Of a stretch of DNA of 64,000 nt, positions 1 to 8,198 are shown piece by piece. The notes beneath the pieces are model-generated. The model saw only the letters and a program-made list of their open reading frames with translations, made no database searches and was not told the origin of the DNA. Position numbers and translations under genes: made by a program. Numbering within the stretch: the stretch's first letter is position 1; every line of letters starts with the position of its first letter. This DNA comes from an uncultured Mycobacteriaceae bacterium (GTDB taxonomy: Bacteria > Actinomycetota > Actinomycetes > Mycobacteriales > Mycobacteriaceae), in NCBI GenBank assembly GCA_902826815.1, contig CADEGF010000012.1:45810-109809 (forward strand). The letters are read 5' to 3'.

Positions 1-27
1 GCGTCGGCCAGGCCGATCAGCGCGAAT

Positions 28-43
28 CTGACCAACCGGTCAG
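28..43. promoter_or_regulatory. Perfect inverted repeat, candidate TetR-type operator at the left edge
   Basis: The sequence CTGACC-AACC-GGTCAG is a perfect 6-bp inverted repeat around 4 bp. It lies in the short non-coding stretch between the left end of the window and the stop codon of the first gene. TetR-family operators often look like this. The gene it would control lies outside the window, so the assignment is inference only. Confidence 0.35.
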
Positions 44-91
44 AAATGGCGTGCGCCAACGAATTCCATGTCGCGTGACGCGCCCGCCGTG

Positions 92-931
92 CTACTGATG
101 CGCGGGCAGCGGCAGCCGGAGCAGCTCGCGTGTTTCGGCCGCCGACGCCGGATGCCGGTCGTACTCGGCGCAGAGGCTTGCAACGCGGGCGACCAGCTCG
201 GCGTTGGAGGCCGCGAGCCGGCCCTTGCTGTAGAAGATGTTGTCCTCGAGTCCGGTACGCACGTGCCCACCGCGCGCCAGCGCCCAGCGGTTGGCCTCCA
301 GCTGGAACCTACCGGTCGCCATGCATGTCCATGTCGCCTCCGGCATCAGCTCCCGAATCTCGGCGGAGAAGAAGTCCACCAACGACTCCCGCGGAGGCAG
401 CGCGTTCTTGATGCCCATGACCAGCTGCACCTGTGGCCCTGGCGCCAGCAGGCCGCGGTCCAGCAGGTCGGCCGCCTTGTACAGCATGGCCAGGTCGAAC
501 ACCTCGATCTCCGGCCTGATGCCGAGATCGATCAGCCGACCGGCGATGTCCTCCACCACGTCCGGCGGATTTTCATAGATGCCGGTCGGGAAGTTCACCG
601 ACCCGGTCGAGAACGACGCCATCTCCGGCCGCAGCTCGAGACAGGCGAAGCGCTCCTCGATCGTCCTGCCGCGCGCCCCCGTCGACATCTGCACAATCAT
701 CTCCGGGCAGGCTTCCCGAATGCCGCGCTGGACCTCCTCGTACAGCGCGGGGTCGGACCCAGGCCGCTCATCGGCATCGCGGACGTGGACGTGGCAGACC
801 GTCGCGCCCGCCTCGAACGCCTCAATGGCCGACGCCACCTGACGTTCGGGTACGACCGGAAGCGCGGGGTTGTCGCGGGTGGTCGGCACGGCACCGGTGA
901 TTGCGACGGTGATGATCGCCGGAGTGGTCAT
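92..931 (-). CDS. Beta-keto acid cleavage enzyme (BKACE, DUF849)
   Basis: 279 aa. Enzymes of this family (prototype Kce, 3-keto-5-aminohexanoate cleavage enzyme) transfer the acyl part of a beta-keto acid to CoA using acetyl-CoA, giving acetoacetate and a new acyl-CoA. The Zn-site motif HVHVRD is present (H47, H49), and E229 in GLEDNIF fits the third ligand. The length is normal for the family. The ATG at 929-931 overlaps the TGA of the upstream biotin carboxylase (ATGA), with GGAGG just ahead, so translation is probably coupled. It is the last gene of a four-gene minus-strand operon with a split biotin-dependent carboxylase. That context suggests it consumes a beta-keto acid made by the carboxylase. 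The family is clear, but its substrate cannot be read from sequence. Confidence 0.93.
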   Translation of the reverse strand: MTTPAIITVAITGAVPTTRDNPALPVVPERQVASAIEAFEAGATVCHVHVRDADERPGSDPALYEEVQRGIREACPEMIVQMSTGARGRTIEERFACLELRPEMASFSTGSVNFPTGIYENPPDVVEDIAGRLIDLGIRPEIEVFDLAMLYKAADLLDRGLLAPGPQVQLVMGIKNALPPRESLVDFFSAEIRELMPEATWTCMATGRFQLEANRWALARGGHVRTGLEDNIFYSKGRLAASNAELVARVASLCAEYDRHPASAAETRELLRLPLPAHQ

Positions 932-2304
932 GTCATTGCCTCCTGTGGGATGTGAGAGAGCGGCAGCCGGTCGGCCAGGTAGGACGTGGTGTGCGTCGCA
1001 TCGACGAACTCCGACTGGTCGAGCAGCCACCGGTGAAATGGAAGGGTCGTCGGGACCCCGTCGACCCTGAACTCGCGCAGTGCACGCCGGGCGCGCCGGA
1101 TCACCTGATAACGATCGGCGCCGTGCACGATCAGCTTCGCCAGCAACGAGTCGTAGTACGGCGACATCTCCCACCCGCTGTAGCAGTGCGTGTCGCAGCG
1201 GATACCCGGCCCCGCTGGCGGTTCGAACACAGCGATCCGTCCGGGGCCGGGCCGGAAGTCGGCGGTGGGGTCCTCTGCGGTGATCCGGAACTCCATGGCG
1301 TGTCCGTGAGAAGCCGGCGAGTCGAGTCCGTCGAGGGGCTGACCGCCAGCAATCAGCAGCTGCCACGCCACCAGGTCGACGCCGGTGATCTCTTCGGTGA
1401 CCGGGTGCTCGACCTGGATCCGGGTGTTCATCTCGATGAAGGTGAATTCGCCTGTCGTGACATCCAAGAGGAACTCGACTGTCCCCGCGCTGCGGTAGTC
1501 CGCCGCAGCGGCAAGGCGCAGCGCGGTTTCGGACAACTCGGCCCTGACCGAGTCGGCGAGGGACGGCGCAGGCGCCTCCTCGACGAGCTTCTGATGACGA
1601 CGCTGAAGAGAGCAGTCCCGCTCCCCCAGCGACACCAGCCCACCGTGGTGGTCGCCAAGCACCTGGACCTCCACATGGCGCACAGCCGGGAGGTAGCGCT
1701 CGACGTACATGCCGTCGTCTCCGAACGCACCGGCCGCCTCCTGCCGCGCGAGCGCGAGTGTGGGTATCAGCTCGTCCTCGCGGTTGACGACGCGCATCCC
1801 CTTGCCCCCGCCGCCCGCGCTGGCCTTGAGTAGCAGCGGATAGCCGTGGTCGCGACCAAAGCGCAGCGCCTGCTCGTCGTCTCGCAGAATCCCGTCGGAG
1901 CCCGGCACGATCGGTACGCCTGCGTCGGCGGCGAGCGTTCGCGCGCGTGCCTTGTCGCCCATCTGGGCGATCGTCTCCGGAGCCGGGCCTACCCAGGTCA
2001 ATCCGGCCGATCCGACCGCACGCGCGAACCCCGCGTCCTCGGAAAGAAATCCGTACCCGGGATGCACGGAGTCGCAATCGGTGGCCTCCGCCACGTGCAC
2101 GAGTGCGTCGCGGTTCAGGTAGCTGGCGGTGGCGGGCGGTGGTCCGATCAACACCGAGCGGTCGGCGAGCGCGACATGGCGCGCGTCCCGGTCGGCGGCG
2201 GAGTGCACGGCCACGGTCTCGATGCCGAGGTCCCTGGCAGCGCGAATCACGCGGACGGCGATCTCACCCCGGTTGGCGACGAGAAGGCGCTGCAAACCCG
2301 ACAT
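928..2304 (-). CDS. Biotin carboxylase subunit
   Basis: 458 aa, the usual length of a free-standing biotin carboxylase. It carboxylates the biotin on a carrier protein using ATP and bicarbonate. Visible landmarks are the N-terminal [19 protein letters not shown], the glycine-rich ATP loop [21 protein letters not shown] and EMNTRIQVEHPVTE. It starts 3 bp after the carboxyltransferase stop and its TGA overlaps the start of the BKACE gene. With the neighbouring carboxyltransferase and carrier it makes a split three-subunit carboxylase, in contrast to the single-chain pyruvate carboxylase at 58958-62341. Function as a biotin carboxylase is secure; the acceptor of the whole complex is not. Confidence 0.95.
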   Translation of the reverse strand: MSGLQRLLVANRGEIAVRVIRAARDLGIETVAVHSAADRDARHVALADRSVLIGPPPATASYLNRDALVHVAEATDCDSVHPGYGFLSEDAGFARAVGSAGLTWVGPAPETIAQMGDKARARTLAADAGVPIVPGSDGILRDDEQALRFGRDHGYPLLLKASAGGGGKGMRVVNREDELIPTLALARQEAAGAFGDDGMYVERYLPAVRHVEVQVLGDHHGGLVSLGERDCSLQRRHQKLVEEAPAPSLADSVRAELSETALRLAAAADYRSAGTVEFLLDVTTGEFTFIEMNTRIQVEHPVTEEITGVDLVAWQLLIAGGQPLDGLDSPASHGHAMEFRITAEDPTADFRPGPGRIAVFEPPAGPGIRCDTHCYSGWEMSPYYDSLLAKLIVHGADRYQVIRRARRALREFRVDGVPTTLPFHRWLLDQSEFVDATHTTSYLADRLPLSHIPQEAMT

Positions 2305-2307
2305 CGC

Positions 2308-3777
2308 TCAGCGCACCACGTTCAGCCGCAGCCCGGGGCGCTCCACGCGGATCGTCTGACCTGCCGGGCCGCTGCGCAGGCCGTCGAGCAAGTGCGCCAG
2401 CGGGTCAGACGCTGACGCGTGTGACGGCGCCGCGCGCCGACGTGCCTGCCGCAGATCGGTGAGCTCCTGGTCGGAGTAGAACGCTGCGAGCAGCAGGTCG
2501 TCGTCGGAGTCGAACGGTCCCCGCTCCCGCCGTAGCTCGGGCAGCGCGGCCGGAATGACCTCGCCGGCCCGGCCCTCGAACGGCTCAGATGCTCCGCGTG
2601 CGAAAACACGGTCGGCAACATTGGGGTCGACCTGGCCGGCCAGGCGGCCGTAGTACCCGCGTACGTACCTGGCGACCTCGTCCGGAATCGTCGCGTACCG
2701 CTCGTCGCCGAGCACGTTCAGCATCGCCTGCGCGATCACGTACTGGGCGAACGGGCTGACCAGGATCGGGTAGCCGAGATCGACGCGGACCTGTTCGGCC
2801 TCCTCGAGGATCTCGGCCGCGCGATCCTCCAGGTTCATCCGCTTCAGGTCGGCGCGCAGGTTGGAAATCATGCCGCCGGGCACCTGGTGCCGGTACAGAT
2901 CGGGGTCGAACCGGTTCGGCACGGCGAGCGGGAACCCGTGACGGTGGGCGACGCCGGTGAAGTAGTCCGTCATCGCGGCCAGCCCGTCGCGGTCGAGTCT
3001 GCTTTCGATGCCGTCCTTCGCAAGGTGTCGCGCGCAGTACTCGGTCGACGGCAGGGACGCTCCGCCCGCGAGCGGATCGCTCGCGGTGTGCAGGATGTCG
3101 ACGCCGAGGCGCGCCGCCTCGAGGTAGCACGGCTCGGCCATCCCCGACAATGAATGCGAGTGCAGTTCCAGGGGCACATCGCCGATCACCGACTTGAGTG
3201 CGGGCACGAGCGTGCGCACCCGGTCCGGGAGCAGCAGGCCCGACGGGTCCTTGATCATCACGGTGTCAGCGCCGAGACCGACCAGTTCGCGGGCCACCCG
3301 CTGGTAGTACTCGTCGGTGTGCACCGGGGAGATCGTGTACACGAGGGCGGCGGCCACGTGCAGGCCCTCCTCCTTGCCGACCCGCACCGACGCCTCGAGG
3401 TTGCGGGTGTCGTTCAGCGCGTCGTAGACGGTGATGCGGTGCATCCCGTTGGCCCGGATCCGCCGGATGGTCAGCTCGACGACGTCGTCGGCGAAGAACC
3501 GGAACGTGAACAGACTCTGGCCGCGGGTCATGATGTCGATCGGCGTGGTGCGGACACGCTCGGCGACCAGACGCATCCGCTCCCACGGATCCTCGTGCAG
3601 GAAGCGGACGCACACGTCGAAGACGGCGCCGCCCTCGAGGTTGATCCAATCGAACCCGACGCGGTCCATTTGCTCGGCGATCGGCAGGATCATTGCGTTC
3701 GTCATCCGGGTCGCCCACAGCGACTGGTGGCCGTCACGGGTGGTGACGTCGACGTAGCGCATTCGCTTGGCGCTCAT
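2308..3777 (-). CDS. Carboxyltransferase subunit, pyruvate carboxylase / OadA-like DRE-TIM barrel, substrate unknown
   Basis: 489 aa with the ATG at 3775-3777, which overlaps the carrier gene stop (ATGA). It resembles oxaloacetate decarboxylase alpha and the carboxyltransferase part of pyruvate carboxylase: VTTRDGHQSLWATR near the N-terminus, EGGAVFDVCVRFLHEDPWER, IKDPSGLL, LHSHSLSG and the PGGMISNLR segment. Metal-site residues D15, K176, H206 and H208 are kept, as are R14 and Q18. Compared with pyruvate carboxylase in this same window, IYRIFDALN becomes RITVYDALN, so the pyruvate-binding Arg is Thr (T116), and RGRNTVGY becomes RGQSLFTF. The acceptor is therefore probably not pyruvate. A ketone or another keto acid is my inference. 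Decarboxylation in the reverse direction is possible in principle. Confidence 0.9.
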   Translation of the reverse strand: MSAKRMRYVDVTTRDGHQSLWATRMTNAMILPIAEQMDRVGFDWINLEGGAVFDVCVRFLHEDPWERMRLVAERVRTTPIDIMTRGQSLFTFRFFADDVVELTIRRIRANGMHRITVYDALNDTRNLEASVRVGKEEGLHVAAALVYTISPVHTDEYYQRVARELVGLGADTVMIKDPSGLLLPDRVRTLVPALKSVIGDVPLELHSHSLSGMAEPCYLEAARLGVDILHTASDPLAGGASLPSTEYCARHLAKDGIESRLDRDGLAAMTDYFTGVAHRHGFPLAVPNRFDPDLYRHQVPGGMISNLRADLKRMNLEDRAAEILEEAEQVRVDLGYPILVSPFAQYVIAQAMLNVLGDERYATIPDEVARYVRGYYGRLAGQVDPNVADRVFARGASEPFEGRAGEVIPAALPELRRERGPFDSDDDLLLAAFYSDQELTDLRQARRRAAPSHASASDPLAHLLDGLRSGPAGQTIRVERPGLRLNVVR

Positions 3778-4298
3778 GCGGGTTCGATCCAAATCAGCGG
3801 CTGGCCGAACTCCACCAAGGCAGTGTCGTCGGCGTCGATTCTGGCGACCTTGCCCGCCACCTCGGTCTTGAGCTCGGTGAATAGCTTCATCACCTCGACG
3901 AGGCCAACGGTGTCCCCGGCCGCGACGACGTCACCGGCCTCCACATACGACGGCTCCCCTGGCTTGGGTGAGCGGTAGAAAGTACCGACCATCGGGGCGC
4001 CGATCGCCACCCAGTGATCGGGGACGCCGGGCGCGTCGTCGGAGCCTGCCTTCGTCTGCGGGGCGGCGGTGACCGCCGCTTCGAGTTCGGCGGTGGTGCT
4101 CGACGCCGCAGGTTCGGGGCTCGCTTGCGCGACGCCGACGGCGGTCCGCGACTCGGCGCAAACACCGTTGCTGCCCATCGGATCTCCGTGTCGTACCCGC
4201 AGCCTCAGATCGCCCCACTCCAGATCGACCTCGGAGGCGTCGATCGACTCGAGCAACCGAAGGATCTGTCCGACTTCAGCGAACGTCAGGTCCGGCAT
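3774..4298 (-). CDS. Biotin carboxyl carrier protein
   Basis: 174 aa, AccB-like. It has an N-terminal helix, an Ala/Pro-rich linker (about residues 45-90) and a C-terminal biotinyl domain. The biotin attachment motif is EVMKLF with K138; MKL instead of MKM is normal for AccB-type carriers. It carries carboxy-biotin between the biotin carboxylase and the carboxyltransferase encoded immediately downstream. It is the first gene of the operon, and the IclR-type palindrome at 4342-4356 lies 44-58 bp ahead of its start, so its promoter is where control of the whole operon should act. Confidence 0.93.
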   Translation of the reverse strand: MPDLTFAEVGQILRLLESIDASEVDLEWGDLRLRVRHGDPMGSNGVCAESRTAVGVAQASPEPAASSTTAELEAAVTAAPQTKAGSDDAPGVPDHWVAIGAPMVGTFYRSPKPGEPSYVEAGDVVAAGDTVGLVEVMKLFTELKTEVAGKVARIDADDTALVEFGQPLIWIEPA

Positions 4299-4341
4299 CT
4301 GCCCCTACCTCTCCGGGTTGAGATTGGCAATCGTGCATTTT

Positions 4342-4356
4342 TGGAAAGGCTTTCCA
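4342..4356. promoter_or_regulatory. IclR-type operator ahead of the carboxylase operon
   Basis: TGGAAAGGCTTTCCA is a 7-bp perfect inverted repeat around one base. It fits the E. coli IclR consensus TGGAAATNATTTCCA except in the centre. It sits 44 bp upstream of the carrier protein start codon, and a second copy precedes the MFS/amidase operon. The IclR gene at 4518 is the obvious candidate to bind both. Binding itself is inferred. Confidence 0.75.
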
Positions 4357-4517
4357 TTCTTGAGTGTTGTTCAGCTCATGGCTGGTGTCAAGGCATGGAA
4401 GCGGCCGTTGCGCGAACGCGCTGGTCGACGTGCCGCGTCGCCGGTGACGCGAGATGTACGCTCACACAAGCACTACGGATCTCACAGGTGACGAATCGGA
4501 TACGGAGGTGCTCGCTG

Positions 4518-5303
4518 ATGGCGAGTCCGATGCAGTCGACGTCCGTGGGGACACAGGCGATCAGCCGAACCCTCGCCGTTCTCACCTTGTTCCGCGAAAA
4601 CGACGGTGATCTCGGCATCTCCGACATCTCGAGGCAGCTGTCGCTCAGCGTCAGCACAGTGCACCGGATCGTGCGCGCACTCGTCGACGACGATTATTTG
4701 AGCCAGGACGTCGGAAGCGACCGCTACACGCTCGGACGCTCGGCCGTTCTGCTCGGCCATGCGGCCAACCGTCGACTCGGGCTCGACCGCGCCAAGACGG
4801 TGATCGAGCGCCTCCGCGACGAGTCGGGCGAGTCGGTCAACCTCGGCGTACGGGATGGCGCGGAAATGGTGGTGGTCGTCAGCGTCGAGTCCAGGCAGGG
4901 GTTGCGGATCTCCCAGTCGCCCGGCAGCCGGCTCCCCGTTCACGCCACCGCCATGGGTAAGGCGACGCTGTCCCACGGAACCCGATCCATCGAGGATGAG
5001 GTCGCCGGCCTGGACATGCCGCTTCAACGGCTGACCAAGAACACGATCACAACGGCCACGGCACTGCGCAAGGAGCTGAACCTGGTTCGCCGCCGCGGGT
5101 ACAGCATCGATGATCAGGAGGCGATCGAGGGTGTGCGTTGTATCGCCGTGCCGATCATCTCGCCGGAGGGCGACCTGCTCGCCGCAATGGCCGTGCAGGG
5201 TCCGACCGTGCGCATGACCGACGCCCAGCTGAAACGGGCTGTTCCACTGCTGCGTGCGGCTGCACACGAGATCGCGGCGCTGCTCCCGCCAGACCCGCTG
5301 TGA
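4518..5303 (+). CDS. IclR-family transcriptional regulator
   Basis: 261 aa. The N-terminal winged helix (about residues 10-70, with SDISRQLSLSVSTVHRIVRAL as recognition region) is followed by the IclR effector domain with GSRLPVHATAMGKA, GYSIDDQEAIEGVRCIAVPI and GDLLAAMAVQGP. The ATG at 4518 is preceded by GGAGGTG at a good distance. It is transcribed away from the carboxylase operon and towards the amidase, from which its stop is 16 bp away. Two matching operators flank it, one per catabolic operon, so it is very likely their local regulator and would respond to a pathway compound. The effector is unknown. Confidence 0.93.
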   Translation: MASPMQSTSVGTQAISRTLAVLTLFRENDGDLGISDISRQLSLSVSTVHRIVRALVDDDYLSQDVGSDRYTLGRSAVLLGHAANRRLGLDRAKTVIERLRDESGESVNLGVRDGAEMVVVVSVESRQGLRISQSPGSRLPVHATAMGKATLSHGTRSIEDEVAGLDMPLQRLTKNTITTATALRKELNLVRRRGYSIDDQEAIEGVRCIAVPIISPEGDLLAAMAVQGPTVRMTDAQLKRAVPLLRAAAHEIAALLPPDPL

Positions 5304-5319
5304 TGGCATGGTCGCGCGG

Positions 5320-6696
5320 TTAGCGGATCGCTTCGCGTCGCGCCGGTAGGCACTGCCAGCCGACCCAGCGCTCGACGGCTCGCGCCACCCGAAGGATCCC
5401 GGCCTCGTCGCCGTAGCCGCCGGCCACGTGAAGTCCGACGGGCAGGCCGTTCTCGGCCACCCCGCACGGAACCGAAACCGACGGCAGCCCGAGGAAGCTT
5501 GTCGGAAGTAGGAAACGCCGAACCCGTTTGAGCTCGTCGGGCCTCGCGTCCAACCGGAGGGGCTCGACCGGCTGGGTCGGCGTCACCAACACGTCCACGG
5601 AGTCGAAAACGGCACCCATACGCAACTGCAGCTTCGCCCTGTCGGCAAGCGCGCGCTCGTACATTTCCTGGCTCACCGCCGAGCCACGGTCGATGTTGTC
5701 GCGCACGACGGGTCCCCACAGCGTTGGGTCGCATGCAGTACCTGCCAGCTCTCCCATCGCCCGGTGGAACTCGTAGCACAGGACGTCAAAAAGCCTGTCC
5801 GGCTCCAGTAGCGAGTCGAGTGCGGGAATCACGACGCTGCGGATCTCGGCGCCCAGCTCGGCGAGGGCGTCGACGGCCTTGCGCACCGGACGCTCCACAC
5901 CCGGATCGAGGCCGACCAGTGAGAGATTCTCGATCAGCCCGATCCGCACGCCTTCGAGACCGACAACCGACGCGTCCTCGATGGCGAGCGTCTCGCGGTC
6001 GGTCATCACGCTAAGCAGCACCGCCACGTCGTCCACCGTGCGAGCAATCGGGCCCGCGGCATCCAGCGTCGGGGCCCGCGCGAAAGCTCCCGAGATATCG
6101 ACGGATCCGTACGTCGGGCGGACCCCCACCACCCCACAGACGCTCGCAGGGAAGCGGATCGAGCCACCGGTGTCAGAGCCGACACCGGCCATGGCCATGC
6201 CCGCGGCGACCGCCGACGCCGTGCCTCCCGACGAACCGCCCGCCGAGTACTCGCCGTTCCACGGGTTGCGCATATCGCCGAAGGCCTCGTTTCGTCCCGA
6301 CATGTCGGCGGCGAACTCGGCGAGGTTGTTCTTGCCAAGGAACACCACGCCCGCTGCACGCAGCCTGCCCACGACGGCGGCGTCCGCCTTCGCCTTTGCG
6401 GCATAGGCGCGCGAGCGGGACCCCGCGGTCGTGCGTACGCCGACGACGTCGAACAGGTCCTTCACCGAGATCGGGATGCCATGCAGCGGCCCGCGATCGA
6501 TGCCGGCCGCCAGTTCGGCGTCCAGCGACGTCGCCTGGCGTAGCGCGTCGTCACCGGTCACCTCGATGAAGGCAACCAGGCTCGGGTCGAGAGCCGCGAT
6601 CCGTTCGAGGTGGGACGACGCAAGCCCGACACAGCTGAACTCTCCGCTCCGAAGCCGGGCGCCGGCGGCAGCGATGGTCAATGATTCTGCGGTCAC
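5320..6696 (-). CDS. Amidase-signature hydrolase
   Basis: 458 aa. The Ser-cisSer-Lys triad of the amidase signature family is visible: K79 in ISVKDLFD, S155 in AGGSSGG and S179 in GSDTGGSIRFPAS. These spacings match the family. It hydrolyses a C-N amide bond to release ammonia or an amine. There is no GatB neighbour, so it is not the glutamyl-tRNA amidotransferase subunit. It follows the MFS transporter gene by 16 bp and shares its operator. In this context it probably trims an imported amide before the carboxylase/BKACE step. Substrate not predictable from sequence. Confidence 0.9.
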   Translation of the reverse strand: MTAESLTIAAAGARLRSGEFSCVGLASSHLERIAALDPSLVAFIEVTGDDALRQATSLDAELAAGIDRGPLHGIPISVKDLFDVVGVRTTAGSRSRAYAAKAKADAAVVGRLRAAGVVFLGKNNLAEFAADMSGRNEAFGDMRNPWNGEYSAGGSSGGTASAVAAGMAMAGVGSDTGGSIRFPASVCGVVGVRPTYGSVDISGAFARAPTLDAAGPIARTVDDVAVLLSVMTDRETLAIEDASVVGLEGVRIGLIENLSLVGLDPGVERPVRKAVDALAELGAEIRSVVIPALDSLLEPDRLFDVLCYEFHRAMGELAGTACDPTLWGPVVRDNIDRGSAVSQEMYERALADRAKLQLRMGAVFDSVDVLVTPTQPVEPLRLDARPDELKRVRRFLLPTSFLGLPSVSVPCGVAENGLPVGLHVAGGYGDEAGILRVARAVERWVGWQCLPARREAIR

Positions 6697-6712
6697 TGTC
6701 GCGATGTCTCGC

Positions 6713-8155
6713 CTAGGCCTTCTTCGCCTTGGCCGGTAAATCGGTACCGAGATCCTCCATGTTGCGACCGCTGGTCTCCTTGCCGAGGAAGAACATCGGT
6801 GCCGCCAGCAGGACCATGGCCACCGCTGCGGCCGTGAGCACGGCAGTCACCCCGAACCCGTCGAACAGGCTTGGCAGGAAAGCGACCAGGATGCCGCCGG
6901 TCAGGCCCCGGCTGGTCATCTCTCCGAGGCTGGTCCCCAGTCCGCGCAGCCGGGTCGGATACTGCTCCGCCATATACATCTTCGGGATCGAGAAGCTCCC
7001 GAGCCCGAACCACGCGGTGGCGAGACCCCCGATGACGACGACCACGATTCCGACGACCGGTTCGAGCGTGAGCAGGATCAGGCCGACGGCGGCGATCACC
7101 ATGTACACGGCGAAGACCGGCTTCCGTCCTCGGGTGTCGGCGAACTTGCCCTGGTAGAAGACACCGAACGCCGAGACGAACATCATCACGCCGGTGTACA
7201 ACAACGCGTTCGACTTCGTCGCCCCGAGCATGCCGAAGATCTTCGGCGCGTAGGTGAGCATGGTGTACCAGACGATGAACGAGGCGGTCAGGGCCGAGTA
7301 TGCGATCAGGCTGCGGCGGAGATAGGGCGCCTTCAACAGTCGGCGCATCCGCATCGACTCACGGTCCGCGGTGTGGTCGAGCACTGCCACGATCTCGGGG
7401 TCGACGATCTTGTCATCGTGCGCGAGGCCGGCTTCGTCCTCGATTTGGTTGACCAGCTTGCGTACGTCGTCACGGTCACTCGCCGACCCCGTACGCTCCG
7501 CCTTGCGGAGCTGGAACCGTGGACTCTCCGGCACCCATTTGGCCAGCACCGGCAACAGCAGCAGCGGAATCCCGCCAATCAGGCACGGCACCCGCCACGA
7601 CCATTCGGTGTCGAACGTGCTGACCGCCCACAGTCCGACAAGCGCAGGCAGCGTGTACCCGGCGTTCAGGACCCACTGCGCGTAGCCCATGATCCGGCCG
7701 CGCGCTTCCTTGTTCACCAACTCGGAGATCATCAGGTACGGCACGGGGAAGATGGCGCCCTCCCCGAGGCCCGCGATCATCCGCAGCACGATCAGCGATC
7801 CGAAGTTCGTGGCGAACGCGCAGAGCAGTGTGAAGACGGCGAACACTGCGGTGCCGACAAGCAGCACCTTCTTGCGGCCGTACAGGTCGGCCAACCTGCC
7901 GGCAGGCAGCATGCCGAGGAGCAGTCCGATGGTCCCGGATGCGCCGAGAAGTCCGATCTGGCCCGGGGACAGGTCCCAATGCGGCCCGAGCACCAGGATG
8001 AGAACGCTCACCAGGCCGATGTCGAACGACTCGAGCAGCCAGACGAGCACGACCACACCGATGCCGACGCGAAGCGTGCGGGTGACGGGCGCCCGGTCGA
8101 GGCGGGTAAGCAGGTTCGCATCGACGGCGACGACGGATGAAGCATCGGAAGGCAT
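6713..8155 (-). CDS. MFS transporter, sugar-porter/AAHS-like
   Basis: 480 aa with about 12 hydrophobic segments. The loop 2-3 motif GRLADLYGRKKV, the central PESPRFQLRKAE and a second GKFADTRGRKPV are major-facilitator signatures, nearest to sugar-porter and aromatic-acid:H+ symporter families. It should be an inner-membrane uptake system for the pathway substrate. I chose the ATG at 8153-8155 because GGAG lies 8 nt upstream; a GTG at 8162-8164 is possible but would place GGA directly against the start. The promoter region holds a strong IclR-type palindrome. It is co-transcribed with the amidase. Confidence 0.92.
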   Translation of the reverse strand: MPSDASSVVAVDANLLTRLDRAPVTRTLRVGIGVVVLVWLLESFDIGLVSVLILVLGPHWDLSPGQIGLLGASGTIGLLLGMLPAGRLADLYGRKKVLLVGTAVFAVFTLLCAFATNFGSLIVLRMIAGLGEGAIFPVPYLMISELVNKEARGRIMGYAQWVLNAGYTLPALVGLWAVSTFDTEWSWRVPCLIGGIPLLLLPVLAKWVPESPRFQLRKAERTGSASDRDDVRKLVNQIEDEAGLAHDDKIVDPEIVAVLDHTADRESMRMRRLLKAPYLRRSLIAYSALTASFIVWYTMLTYAPKIFGMLGATKSNALLYTGVMMFVSAFGVFYQGKFADTRGRKPVFAVYMVIAAVGLILLTLEPVVGIVVVVIGGLATAWFGLGSFSIPKMYMAEQYPTRLRGLGTSLGEMTSRGLTGGILVAFLPSLFDGFGVTAVLTAAAVAMVLLAAPMFFLGKETSGRNMEDLGTDLPAKAKKA

Positions 8156-8172
8156 CGTTGGCACTCCATATA

Positions 8173-8198
8173 TTCCACATGTTGGAAAGCTTTTCCAA
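8173..8198. promoter_or_regulatory. IclR-type operator with an extra half-site, ahead of MFS/amidase
   Basis: TTGGAAA-GCT-TTTCCAA (8182-8198) is a 7-bp perfect inverted repeat that matches the operator at 4342-4356. Just upstream, TTCCA at 8173-8177 pairs with TGGAA at 8183-8187, so three half-sites overlap. It lies 27-43 bp upstream of the MFS start codon, where a bound regulator would cover the promoter. Confidence 0.75.

Noticed and set aside
932-2077. Upstream extension of the BKACE open frame to 661 codons
   Set aside because: The extension is Arg-rich and antiparallel in frame to the biotin carboxylase gene. The ATG at 931 with GGAGG is the start.
4014-4517. Upstream extension of the IclR frame through the carrier protein gene
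   Set aside because: It is antisense to the carrier protein; the IclR family N-terminus begins at the ATG at 4518 with GGAGG ahead.
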